Of a stretch of 64,000 nucleotides of DNA, positions 29,614 to 37,761 are shown one piece after another. The notes beneath the pieces are model-generated. The model worked only from the letters and a program-made list of their open reading frames with translations, was not told where the DNA came from and ran no database searches. Source of the DNA: Candidatus Poribacteria bacterium (lineage in GTDB: Bacteria > Poribacteria > WGA-4E > WGA-3G); the NCBI GenBank assembly GCA_012267415.1, contig JAAXGN010000156.1:46890-110889 (forward strand). Direction: 5' to 3'. Position 1 is the first letter of the stretch. Every line of letters starts with the position of its first letter. A program made the translations under genes and the position numbers.

Positions 29614-32277
29614 TTATGAAATGAGAATATGCGGTGCTGTCGGATATCTACCGCGACGATTACCATAAAGTGATAATCCACCTCTATTTTCTGAGTTGCC
29701 TTTGACTTCATAACGCACAGTGAGTGTATCCGCAGAACCACCGTTCAGACAGATTTCTTTATCTAACGGGACACGACATAAGTAACCGTAATTCCCAAGG
29801 TTCTGATGGATATAGGTCAGCACACCGCGGGCATCTGCAGGACAGTCAAGGAGAGTCAACGTCTCCATCTCTTTACCGTTGACCGATATTGTAACATCAG
29901 ATGGATATTTTTCAGGCTCTGTCTGTCTTGAACCGCCATTTGATGATGAAGCTTCAAATACCAACTCCATTTTGATTATATCATCAAAGTTGACATCTTG
30001 CGGCAACTTCATCTGGTATTCAACGTATCCAGTACCTTGTGCTGTAAGAAGTTGTTCCGTTATTTCAGACCCAGCATCCCATTTACTGACGGATATGTTT
30101 CCCGGTAGATGACGAAGCTGTGTTTCCGTTTCAGAGAAGATCTCAAAATTGATATAATTTCGTGCAACAACTGCACCACTCTCATCGGATACCCATACAT
30201 GTAAAGTGCCAACGGCATTGTCAATTTCAGGGATAGTGAGTTTTAGGTGATGAACCTGTTCAACCTGATATTGCGGGAAAGGAATGTCTACGTTTCCGCT
30301 TACACGTGCACGCGTCAACTCTCCATCCTGACCGAGCGTATCCAGTTGCCAATGAAGTGTTGTGCCTTCTATCGTTTTGTGTGAGAAGTGACTGGCATAG
30401 ATATCTGCCTTTACACTATCGCCAGGAGCAACCGTTGTCCCGGGCGGATAATCAATAGCAATAAAGTCAAGTGTGTTGATGTCGTTATAATCGTATCCGA
30501 ATTCTTTAACTGAACGGTCATAGTTCATAAAACCGTTATGTTCCCACTCAATATCCTGTAGTTCGGTATAGATATATCCACAGATTTTCGGGTGTAACCG
30601 CAATTCATTTGTCAGATATTTAAAACACCACGCGACATCTTTATCGCCTGCCCCTGCACCAATCCCACCATATTCGCTATTGATCAAGGGTGCATACGAT
30701 TGGACGTTATCACCAGCATAATTGAACTTTGAACCCGGGTATGTCTGCTCAACCACGTTAGCGATATGATCTTTCGCGTGTCTGTAATCATTAATATAGA
30801 AATGCCAAGAGTTGATGTCGGTTTCAACATGGTCATAAAGGCAAGGTGAGTTGTCTTCAATAAGCCGAGTAGGATCAAGTTTTTTAGCGAGGTGATACAT
30901 ATCTCGTACCCATTCTTGACACGCCTTATCTTCCTTGTAACCGCCACCACCAAGGCCCCATGTTTCATTGAAATTGCACCAGGAAATGATGGATGGATGA
31001 TTGAAATCGCGATCAATATTGCCACGGAGAGTCTGTATAAATCTTGCTTTTGCTTTATCCGTATAACGTCCAAAGTTCGGAATGTCGCACATAAAGAGCA
31101 GTCCTAATTTGTCTGCCCAGTAGTAAAGCCGTGGTTCATCAACTTTTATGTGGAGACGTAGGAAGTTGAAACCGAATTCTTTGGCACGTTCAACATCCGT
31201 TTTTATCGCCTCATCGGTGAGGAAAGTGTATACGCCTTCTGGGTTAAACGACTGATTGAGCGCACCTAACAGATATATCGGACGGTTGTTGAGGCAGATG
31301 TAGTTATAGTCGCCTCCCGGTGCCTTTTCAATAGAAACTTTCCGCATGCCGAAGTAGGTGTAAATCCTATCAACAACAGATTCATCAGACACCAGTTTCA
31401 GCGTAACATCGTAAAGGTTTGGTGTATCTACGTCCCAAAGTCGCAGTTTATCTGCTGGGATATTGACGGTGATTTCGGTCTTTTCTGCTGCAGCAACACT
31501 GCCATTCATGCCATCACATTCCCAGTGCAGTTCAGTACCTGACGCAATTTCACCATCAACTGTAATGTCAAAAGTAGCAGTACTATTGTCAATGTCCGGG
31601 GTGATAAGACACTGCTTGATATAGGTCGCGTTTCTGGGTTCGAGGTAGACTGTCTGCCAAATACCGCTGGTACGAACATACCAACCTATCTGTTTGCCAG
31701 CGAGTTGTTCTCCGTGGTCTTGTGCATCGTAGGCACGGACGATAATTGTAGCGGGTTCTCCTGGGATAAGCGCATCTGTGATGTCAAATTCAAACGGCAG
31801 ATAACCGTTTCCGTATCCACCGATTGTTTTACCGTTGACCCATACAGTTGTTTCCCAATCAACAGCACAGAACTTTAAAATTATGCGTTTGTCGTGCCAA
31901 TTGTCGGGAATGGAGACAGTTCTCCGATACCAGCCGATAGTGTGTCGCGGTTCACCACGGTAATTCCCTTCTCGTGGAAGACCACCACATGTGATTTCTT
32001 CAGGTTTAAGATATGCTTTTGTGCTAAGGTAGTTTTCACTATCAGCAAGGTCTTCTTCTCCCCATGCTGCCAGGCTTTCCCACGGATATGGCACACGTAT
32101 CTGAAGGGGGAAGTCTGTGTTATTTGATGAAAACCATTTCTCTTTTTCGCCAACATCGTCTGGGTCAAAGGCAAATTCCCATGTGCCGTTTAGGTTTATC
32201 CAGTCAATCCCTTCGGAGGTACCCCGTTGAAAGTCGGGTCGGGGATATTCTGGACGTGGTAATTCTATTCTTGTCAC
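29614..32277 (-). CDS. Glycoside hydrolase family 2 protein
   Basis: The 887-aa protein follows the GH2 layout: sugar-binding domain (INLNGTWEFAFDP, VPYPWES, IGWYRRTVSIPDNW, VNGKTIGGYGNGYLPFEFDIT), Ig-like domain, and TIM barrel with EFGFNFLRLHIKVDEPRLYYWADKLG. The acid/base Glu is in WCNFNETWG and the nucleophile Glu in LINSEYGG. The last ~250 residues are extra beta-sandwich domains. No signal peptide is visible, so it is likely cytoplasmic. Specificity (galactosidase, glucuronidase, mannosidase) is not resolved. Confidence 0.9.
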   Translation of the reverse strand: MTRIELPRPEYPRPDFQRGTSEGIDWINLNGTWEFAFDPDDVGEKEKWFSSNNTDFPLQIRVPYPWESLAAWGEEDLADSENYLSTKAYLKPEEITCGGLPREGNYRGEPRHTIGWYRRTVSIPDNWHDKRIILKFCAVDWETTVWVNGKTIGGYGNGYLPFEFDITDALIPGEPATIIVRAYDAQDHGEQLAGKQIGWYVRTSGIWQTVYLEPRNATYIKQCLITPDIDNSTATFDITVDGEIASGTELHWECDGMNGSVAAAEKTEITVNIPADKLRLWDVDTPNLYDVTLKLVSDESVVDRIYTYFGMRKVSIEKAPGGDYNYICLNNRPIYLLGALNQSFNPEGVYTFLTDEAIKTDVERAKEFGFNFLRLHIKVDEPRLYYWADKLGLLFMCDIPNFGRYTDKAKARFIQTLRGNIDRDFNHPSIISWCNFNETWGLGGGGYKEDKACQEWVRDMYHLAKKLDPTRLIEDNSPCLYDHVETDINSWHFYINDYRHAKDHIANVVEQTYPGSKFNYAGDNVQSYAPLINSEYGGIGAGAGDKDVAWCFKYLTNELRLHPKICGYIYTELQDIEWEHNGFMNYDRSVKEFGYDYNDINTLDFIAIDYPPGTTVAPGDSVKADIYASHFSHKTIEGTTLHWQLDTLGQDGELTRARVSGNVDIPFPQYQVEQVHHLKLTIPEIDNAVGTLHVWVSDESGAVVARNYINFEIFSETETQLRHLPGNISVSKWDAGSEITEQLLTAQGTGYVEYQMKLPQDVNFDDIIKMELVFEASSSNGGSRQTEPEKYPSDVTISVNGKEMETLTLLDCPADARGVLTYIHQNLGNYGYLCRVPLDKEICLNGGSADTLTVRYEVKGNSENRGGLSLYGNRRGRYPTAPHILIS

Positions 32278-32321
32278 TATCAGTCCGTCCTTATTTTAGC
32301 AGTATAATGAGATTAAGATTT

Positions 32322-32390
32322 TAATTCGGTAATATGCGGGCGGGGAAACCCCGCCCCTACGATCACGTATATGGGTTGAATTACCGAAAT
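32322..32390. repeat. Palindromic repeat, GGGCGGGG family, copy 1 (reverse)
   Basis: Perfect GGGCGGGG-AAA-CCCCGCCC palindrome at 32338-32356 followed by CTACG, enclosed in a wider TTCGGTAAT ... ATTACCGAA inverted pair. The same element in the opposite orientation occurs at 45472 and 63867. Confidence 0.85.
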
Positions 32391-32722
32391 ATTTATTTGA
32401 ACTTCATATCACTGCAGGGTTTTGATTTTATATAATCTGTCTTTCAAGTGATTATAAAGTATAGAAACGTCTGGTATTCATTATAAGCAATATGGTGATT
32501 TTATTCAAATTAAAAACTGGACCAGGATTCTCAGGGTTTCCGGATTTCCAAGATTTTCCTCATCAGATCGAAGAATTTTGTTTTATCAATCCGTAGCACA
32601 TTCATCTTGATTGTGCTACGCACCCCCAACCCCCGCGATAAAGTGTCTGTTCATCATTTGTCGTAATCACTCTGTAGCACATTCTGTGTAGAAACACAGG
32701 AGTAAGGTCTTTGTAAAATACC

Positions 32723-32798
32723 AAGCCCCAGAGGGGTGACAGGTATATAGAAAACGTTGATATTACCATAATAAGCCCCAGAGGGGTGACAGGTATAT
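32723..32798 (+). repeat. Two copies of the AAGCCCCAGAGGGGTGACAGGTATAT repeat
   Basis: Identical 26-bp units at 32723-32748 and 32773-32798, each with a CCCC-AGA-GGGG palindromic core. Related copies are at 41321 (reverse, sharing the upstream TGTAAAATACC as well) and 63974. A dispersed REP-like family. Confidence 0.85.
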
Positions 32799-32927
32799 CA
32801 TGCTACGAAATTAAACACACATTCTCGTCTATATAGGTGTGAAATTAGCATTCTCCTCTGCTCTTGACTTACAGAACACCTGATGGTTGTGAAAATAGAC
32901 TAAATCCCAAAACCTTCTTCCACCCTC

Positions 32928-33119
32928 TCCGCGTCCTCCGCGCTTTCCGCGATTCTGACAAAAATATCTGTCTGAATCACGGATTACACGGAGGACACAG
33001 AGGACACGGAAAAAGAGGGTTTTTGCTAAAATCACCTCATCTTGTGAAAGAAAACCTGAAATGCGCAAGAGTCCTTTCCGCGTCCTCCGCGTCTTCCGCG
33101 CTTTCCGCGATTCTGACAA
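32928..33119. repeat. TCCGCGTCCTCCGCG repeats, two direct and one inverted
   Basis: Related units ending CTTTCCGCGATTCTGACAA lie at 32928-32960 and 33077-33119; an inverted relative, GAATCACGGATTACACGG continuing AGGACACAGAGGACACGG, lies at 32974-33010. The ORF track entries over this area are translations of the repeat and are not accepted as genes. Confidence 0.75.
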
Positions 33120-33151
33120 GAAAGCGTGCCAATTACTTTACACACCCGCAG

Positions 33152-33590
33152 AAAAAAATAATTTTGTGTCGGAATTCTCCATAAATTTACGTGAGTCAGT
33201 GTAAGGGAGAATTTATTGGTGCGGACAGGAATGCTGATAATGGGAGAGTCAGCTTAAAAGCACAATTTATTTAAAAAAATAATTTTATGTCGAAATTCTC
33301 CATAAATTTACGTGAGTCAGTTTAAGGGGAGAATTTATTGGTGCGGACAGAAATACTGATAATGTGTGAGTCAGTTTAAAAGCACAATTTATTTAGGAGA
33401 GGGAAAGGATGCTGAATCGCTTTTGTTGTCAAATCAGAAAAAAAATTAATTTTATGTCGGAATTCTCTATAAATTTACGTGAATCAGTTTAAGGGGAGAA
33501 TTTATTGGGACAGACAGGAATGCTGATAATGGGAGAGTCAGCTTAAAAACACAATTTATTTAGGAGAGGGAAAGGATTCTGATTCAGAGA
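33152..33590 (+). repeat. Three leader-like repeats upstream of the sigma-factor gene
   Basis: Three units of about 120-150 bp begin at about 33152, 33273 and 33440. Each contains: AATTTT(A/G)TG with a 12-codon mini-ORF, an AATTCTCC/GGAGAATT hairpin pair about 30 nt apart, AAGGGGAG, a second mini-ORF ending at GAGTCAG-C/T-TTAA, and AATTTATTTA. In units 2 and 3 the sequence AGGAGAGGGAAAGGAT follows. Mini-ORF 1 occupies 33166-33204, 33287-33325 and 33454-33492. Unit 3 abuts the sigma gene. Confidence 0.85.
33409..33492 (+). CDS. Possible 27-aa leader peptide in the repeat region
   Basis: An ATG at 33409 preceded by AGGAGAGGGAAAGG opens an ORF of 27 codons that runs into the third-repeat mini-ORF (ending SINLRESV). 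Short, Lys/Arg-rich in its first half. Its coding status is uncertain; support is the strong SD and the synonymous pattern of the repeated part. Confidence 0.35.
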   Translation: MLNRFCCQIRKKINFMSEFSINLRESV

Positions 33591-33591
33591 A

Positions 33592-34341
33592 ATGGGTTTA
33601 GATGATAATAATTTAGATGATGATGAATTACATCAACGATTCGTGGAAACAGGAGGATGCGAGGATACACTAAAATTGCTTATGCAAAGGCATAAAAAGT
33701 CGGTACGCGCTTGTGTTTTGAAAATTTTGAATGACCCTCGAGATGCCGATGAAGTCACGAATGAGACTTTTCGCAAAGCATTTATCAATAGCGATAAGAT
33801 CAAGTATCCTGACAAACTCGAAGGGTGGTTACATACAATTGCGAAAAATACTGCAATTGACTACGGGAGAAAGAGAAAAGATGAGGATGGAATTGAGTTT
33901 GTCTCTCTTGATGATGAAGATGGTAAAAATAACGCTGCTGCAGCATTGCTTGCAGAACGGGAGGCACGGCAGGCTGAGGCACTTAGATATCAATGGGAAA
34001 GACTATTGAGGATACTATCCGAACAGGATCGAGAGATTGTAGAGTATATAAAGGATGGCTTGAGACCGAAGCAGATTGCAGAAAAAATTGATTTCACGCC
34101 ACCTACGGTTCAGAAAAGAAGGGAACGGCTACTTGAATGGTTACCTCTAGTTGCTAACCAATTAGACGAACTACTTGATGACCTTCCACTTGAGGATCAA
34201 AAAATCATGGAACGGTATTTAGATGGTCAACCTATTGAAGAGATTAGCAAAAGTTTAGTTATCACTCCGACTGATATTGAGACATGTGTCAAACGTGTGA
34301 TTAGGGAGTGGAAGAAAACCGTTAGGTCAGATGCCACATAA
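33592..34341 (+). CDS. ECF-like sigma factor with a duplicated region 4
   Basis: The 249-aa protein has an acidic N-terminus, sigma region 2 (ILNDPRDADEVTNETFRKAF, about 43-62, and KLEGWLHTIAKNTAIDYGRKRK), a linker, and region 4 (LSEQDREIVEYIKDGLRPKQ into a helix-turn-helix, about 140-185). A second segment, LPLEDQKIMERYLDGQPIEE, aligns with region 4 again (about 197-240): D-x-x-I-x-E-x-Y/I, G, I-x-x-x, I/F-TP, REW. The normal ECF factor of ~180 aa has one. No anti-sigma gene with a membrane segment follows. The start ATG has only a weak SD; the strong AGGAGAGGG is 20 nt away. Confidence 0.75.
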   Translation: MGLDDNNLDDDELHQRFVETGGCEDTLKLLMQRHKKSVRACVLKILNDPRDADEVTNETFRKAFINSDKIKYPDKLEGWLHTIAKNTAIDYGRKRKDEDGIEFVSLDDEDGKNNAAAALLAEREARQAEALRYQWERLLRILSEQDREIVEYIKDGLRPKQIAEKIDFTPPTVQKRRERLLEWLPLVANQLDELLDDLPLEDQKIMERYLDGQPIEEISKSLVITPTDIETCVKRVIREWKKTVRSDAT

Positions 34342-34352
34342 TAGAGGATACT

Positions 34353-34493
34353 ATGCTTCGCTACATATCATTCAAAAAACGGATGTCAATAAACGATGAT
34401 GTTATCCTTCAAGAGGGTATGTCTCAAAAAGCGCAGAACAAGGTTCAAAGAGATGTCCAGCGAACCAAGTCTTTTAATTCTATGGAAAACTAG
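34353..34493 (+). CDS. Small ORF (46 aa) behind the sigma factor, followed in frame by 22 more codons after a TAG
   Basis: Too short for the ORF track. GAGGA lies 5 nt before the ATG at 34353. The product begins MLRYISFKKRMSINDDVILQ and is basic and polar. After the TAG at 34491-34493 the same frame continues SESVADMSVPAEETTPTTDT-AI to a TGA at 34560, with a composition typical of a disordered protein tail. So either the peptide ends at TAG or a ~70-codon gene is interrupted by a nonsense mutation. Candidate small regulator of the sigma factor by position only. Confidence 0.5.
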   Translation: MLRYISFKKRMSINDDVILQEGMSQKAQNKVQRDVQRTKSFNSMEN

Positions 34494-34574
34494 TCAGAAT
34501 CTGTGGCAGATATGTCGGTTCCCGCAGAGGAGACAACACCAACAACCGACACAGCAATATGACTTATCTACTGT

Positions 34575-34603
34575 TTGACAATAATACGAGAACGTGGTAT
34601 TAT
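34575..34603 (+). promoter_or_regulatory. Sigma-70-type promoter of the oligosaccharyltransferase operon
   Basis: TTGACA, a 17-bp spacer and TATTAT, the same arrangement as the rpmH promoter at 26965. It separates the sigma-factor unit from the six-gene operon beginning at 34682. Confidence 0.85.
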
Positions 34604-34681
34604 ATTTCCATCTCCTATTATTGTCATCACAACAGTGAAAATAATTTAACATTCTACTAATAATTTAAGGAGATTTGAAAA

Positions 34682-35494
34682 ATGCGTTATAAAAATCTAA
34701 CGATTACGATAACTTTAGGTGTGCTTTCTATGGTGGCGGTGGTAGGATTGGTCCTGATGCCGATTAGCAATGGAATTTGTGAATGGACAGGGAATAAAGG
34801 TAATAAAAGTTATTCTAATACGTTATTAGACGACGATGAACAAGGGTGGGATTTGAGTATTAGTTTATCAGCAAATAGTAACAGTGCCTCTGCCTCTGTC
34901 ACCCCTTCCATTCATAGTGTGGGGGTTTTCACATCAGAAAAGACTTACAGCGGAACAGCAAACATAAAAGCATATCGAAATTCTGGTCATAAATGGGATT
35001 GGGTTTATTGTTCATATAACAATGGTTGTGAAAATTATCATAATTGTCCTGGACATCAGCAGGTGGTGAGTTTTGCAGCCGCTACAGACAATCCTAGTAA
35101 GGTAATTTATACAACAGTGGACATGGCAGAGGTAATGACTGTTTGGGGACAAGAAAAAAGTCTCATCACTAGGAAATACATCGGTGCCACGGTCGATATT
35201 ACTGTGGGTATAGACAAATACGCGAGTATGACACAGGGAGGAAAAGCTTACGTTTGGAGACAGAATGGTAAGAAATACTGGGAAACCAGTAGTAAGAAAA
35301 CAACGAATCCCATTGCGGGGGCTTCTGAAGGGATATCTGCTAGTGTAGTCAATTACAAGAGTGGGGATTCCGGTGCTGAGATATTGTCTCTATCTTTTGA
35401 AGACCCTACTGATCCGAACCCTGATAATGATTTCAGTACTACGAATTCAGTTTCCTACACTGGTGTCCCCATACGTCCCCGGACACCCCGGTGA
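34682..35494 (+). CDS. Exported protein of unknown function, first gene of the OST operon
   Basis: The 270-aa protein begins with a signal peptide or anchor (TITITLGVLSMVAVVGLVLMPISNG) directly after AAGGAG. The mature part is rich in Ser, Asn, Thr and Gly, with beta-strand patterns (WDLSISLSANSNSASASVTP, GATVDITVGIDKYASM) and a small Cys cluster CSYNNGCENYHNCPGH. No family is recognised. It could be a surface or cargo protein of the operon. Its stop lies 51 bp before the start chosen for the next gene. Confidence 0.75.
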   Translation: MRYKNLTITITLGVLSMVAVVGLVLMPISNGICEWTGNKGNKSYSNTLLDDDEQGWDLSISLSANSNSASASVTPSIHSVGVFTSEKTYSGTANIKAYRNSGHKWDWVYCSYNNGCENYHNCPGHQQVVSFAAATDNPSKVIYTTVDMAEVMTVWGQEKSLITRKYIGATVDITVGIDKYASMTQGGKAYVWRQNGKKYWETSSKKTTNPIAGASEGISASVVNYKSGDSGAEILSLSFEDPTDPNPDNDFSTTNSVSYTGVPIRPRTPR

Positions 35495-35547
35495 TGTATC
35501 AGGCGGTATCCTATTTTTCTGAGGATAAAATGCAAAGGAGTATATTG

Positions 35548-37179
35548 ATGTCACGTAGAACTCTTTTTTTTACGATTTCGCTTTCAGTATTGCTGATCGC
35601 TAGTTTGTTTGTTTTCTTTCATCACTCTCGCGTTCCTCACGTTACATCTGAGTCTGAGGAGACCGACATACTTCCTACAACGGACAAAAGACGGTCATTG
35701 TCGGGTAGTGATCGGACCAACTTGCACCCGTTAGCTTCCAAGGAGAAACTCGCTGTAGCAAAGTTACAACCTATAGAGACGTGGGATGAATGGGTGGAGG
35801 CAACGACAGAAGTCTTACTTGCCGAGGTTATCCTATACGGGAAAGTAAAGAATACTTATCTCACTATGTACTGGCAAGAAGATATTTCCATAGCAAACCA
35901 CCGTGCTTCTTTACGGGAAATGATCACTCAGTATAGAGAACGTCTTCAGTGGTGGTTGAAACCGCCTCCGGAATATCCAGGTGGCTTTCAAAACATCTTT
36001 GACTTGGGTAAATATCAAGGACCTTATCCGCAGACATCTGCCTCTCTACTCGCTGATTTTGATGCAGTATTTACAGACAAGCATCCAAGATCTGCATACT
36101 TGGATGAACACTACCCGAAAGAAACATGGCTTCAGAAACTCCTTGAGAAAGGCGCGCAGTTCAAGAGTTACAACGATTATAGATTTTATCTTGGTCTGCG
36201 GGAATCTCTTCTTCGGATAAAAAATAGTCCCGAAGAATGGGTTTCTGGAGACCACGGCATTCCTGTGACAACCAACTTTGAAGAATATACGGAAGGTTTC
36301 ATCAACAGAAAAGTATCGGAATATAGCATTGTTCAAAAAGTGCGCTCAGAGAATCCTGATACCTCTTCTTCGGTTTACTTTGATGCAAATGACCCTGGCA
36401 AATATTTCCCCGTAGTAGGGAAAATATGCTACGTTAACATAGGGGAAAACCGAGAACGCATAAGCACAACAGGAACTCTATTAACAGAGAAACAGCGAGA
36501 TGACCTGCTACACAAGGGCATTGAACCCAAGGATATAGAGATTGTATACCTTGATGACGATAACAATGTTATGTCTGAGCCACCACCCCTTGTAGATAAA
36601 CGACAACGCGATTTAGATAACGTGGTCTCGTTTAATGGTACCAAAGTCACACCTGAGAACTATGAGCGTTTACTTGGAGAACCTGCTCCGGACAAGTGGC
36701 TTGAGTTTTATGAAAAAGATCAAAACCGTGAAACGCAAGACACCGAACAAGATACTGACAGAAAGTATCGTGAAGCAGCGCGGGCTGCTTCCGAGGCAGC
36801 TCAGGCAGCTGCAAAAGCGGAATACGAAAAGTTTGAGAACCGTATGCGTCAACTTGAAGAGTTCGCAACAATGTCGGATGCTGAGATTGAGAAAAAACTT
36901 GAACAGCAGTTCCGCAAACAGTTCCTACCAGAGCTTCCGGTAGAGCAGTTTGAACAAATTACACCAAGACGGCTTGAACGTGCATTAGGCACTCTATTTC
37001 AATACGGTTATGAAAATGGTATGCGTAGGATAAGGGAGGATAACGCGACACTTGCAGATCTGTTAGAGCGACACTTTGGCAAAAGTTCTCAACCACCTGC
37101 TTCGATCCCAAAGAATCCGCCAAGACCCGTGCCACCGAAGCCAGCAGAAACAACAGATACGTCCTCCGATACGGAATAA
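35548..37179 (+). CDS. Membrane-anchored protein with C-terminal coiled coil, unknown function
   Basis: The ORF opens at 35491 but AAAGGAG lies 7 nt before the ATG at 35548, giving MSRRTLFFTISLSVLLIASLFVFFHH, a single membrane anchor (543 aa). A middle region (about 150-210) contains YPKETWLQKLLEKGAQFKSY, which resembles a segment of the next gene product. Residues ~420-480 are Ala/Glu-rich (AARAASEAAQAAAKAEYE) and should form a coiled coil; the end is Pro-rich (PKNPPRPVPPKP). No family recognised. Its stop touches the next start (TAA-ATG). Confidence 0.75.
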   Translation: MSRRTLFFTISLSVLLIASLFVFFHHSRVPHVTSESEETDILPTTDKRRSLSGSDRTNLHPLASKEKLAVAKLQPIETWDEWVEATTEVLLAEVILYGKVKNTYLTMYWQEDISIANHRASLREMITQYRERLQWWLKPPPEYPGGFQNIFDLGKYQGPYPQTSASLLADFDAVFTDKHPRSAYLDEHYPKETWLQKLLEKGAQFKSYNDYRFYLGLRESLLRIKNSPEEWVSGDHGIPVTTNFEEYTEGFINRKVSEYSIVQKVRSENPDTSSSVYFDANDPGKYFPVVGKICYVNIGENRERISTTGTLLTEKQRDDLLHKGIEPKDIEIVYLDDDNNVMSEPPPLVDKRQRDLDNVVSFNGTKVTPENYERLLGEPAPDKWLEFYEKDQNRETQDTEQDTDRKYREAARAASEAAQAAAKAEYEKFENRMRQLEEFATMSDAEIEKKLEQQFRKQFLPELPVEQFEQITPRRLERALGTLFQYGYENGMRRIREDNATLADLLERHFGKSSQPPASIPKNPPRPVPPKPAETTDTSSDTE

Positions 37180-37761
37180 ATGAAAACGTATAGGTATCTG
37201 ATAATCCTCATGCTTTTCATTGCTGCTGTAGCCGTGTGCTTCTATCTTTATGCTATGCCATCCCATCGCGCTGGGCTGAAATCAGAAGATAGACGATGGA
37301 TAACACAGTGGGCTCAACTTGACATCACCGCGGTTAGAAGAGACTATCAACCTTATACGGTTGCGGAAATGAATGAATTGTGGCAAACCCAACTGTTTGA
37401 GAAATATAGGTATTCTGAAGAATTTGTGGGTATGATGCAAAAAATCGACAAAGTTTATCCGCAGGATACCTATCTTTCCAAAATGCTTGAACTTGGAAGA
37501 CCGTTTATAGACTTCTCAGACTATGAAAGTGCACTGACAGAGCAACGTCGCTGGTTATATGCTAAGCGATTGTATTGGGATATCATGAATACAGAACAGA
37601 GATGTGATTACCTCTTGAATCGCGGTTTGCCATGCAACGCAACGTGGGAGATGTTGGAGGACTCAATCCTAAAAACCGATGTTGTCAACAGCCTTAATTT
37701 CTGGCGTTCAAGAGAGATTGATCCTTACATGAAAGGGTACAGTCAACAGACTAAAGAATAA
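37180..37761 (+). CDS. Small membrane-anchored protein related to the upstream gene product
   Basis: The 193-aa protein has an N-terminal anchor (YLIILMLFIAAVAVCFYLYA). Its segment YPQDTYLSKMLELGRPFIDF followed by SDYESALTEQRRWL aligns with YPKETWLQKLLEKGAQFKSY-NDYRFYLGLRESL in the upstream protein, so both share a domain. It starts immediately after the upstream stop and ends immediately before the oligosaccharyltransferase start, indicating tight coupling. Function unknown; an accessory subunit in the membrane is plausible. Confidence 0.7.
   Translation: MKTYRYLIILMLFIAAVAVCFYLYAMPSHRAGLKSEDRRWITQWAQLDITAVRRDYQPYTVAEMNELWQTQLFEKYRYSEEFVGMMQKIDKVYPQDTYLSKMLELGRPFIDFSDYESALTEQRRWLYAKRLYWDIMNTEQRCDYLLNRGLPCNATWEMLEDSILKTDVVNSLNFWRSREIDPYMKGYSQQTKE

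Noticed and set aside
32829-33184. Two overlapping ORFs of ~100 aa on opposite strands (32829-33119 and 32864-33184)
   Set aside because: They are translations of the TCCGCGTCC/GGAGGACACAG repeats, with no SD and low-complexity arginine-rich sequence.
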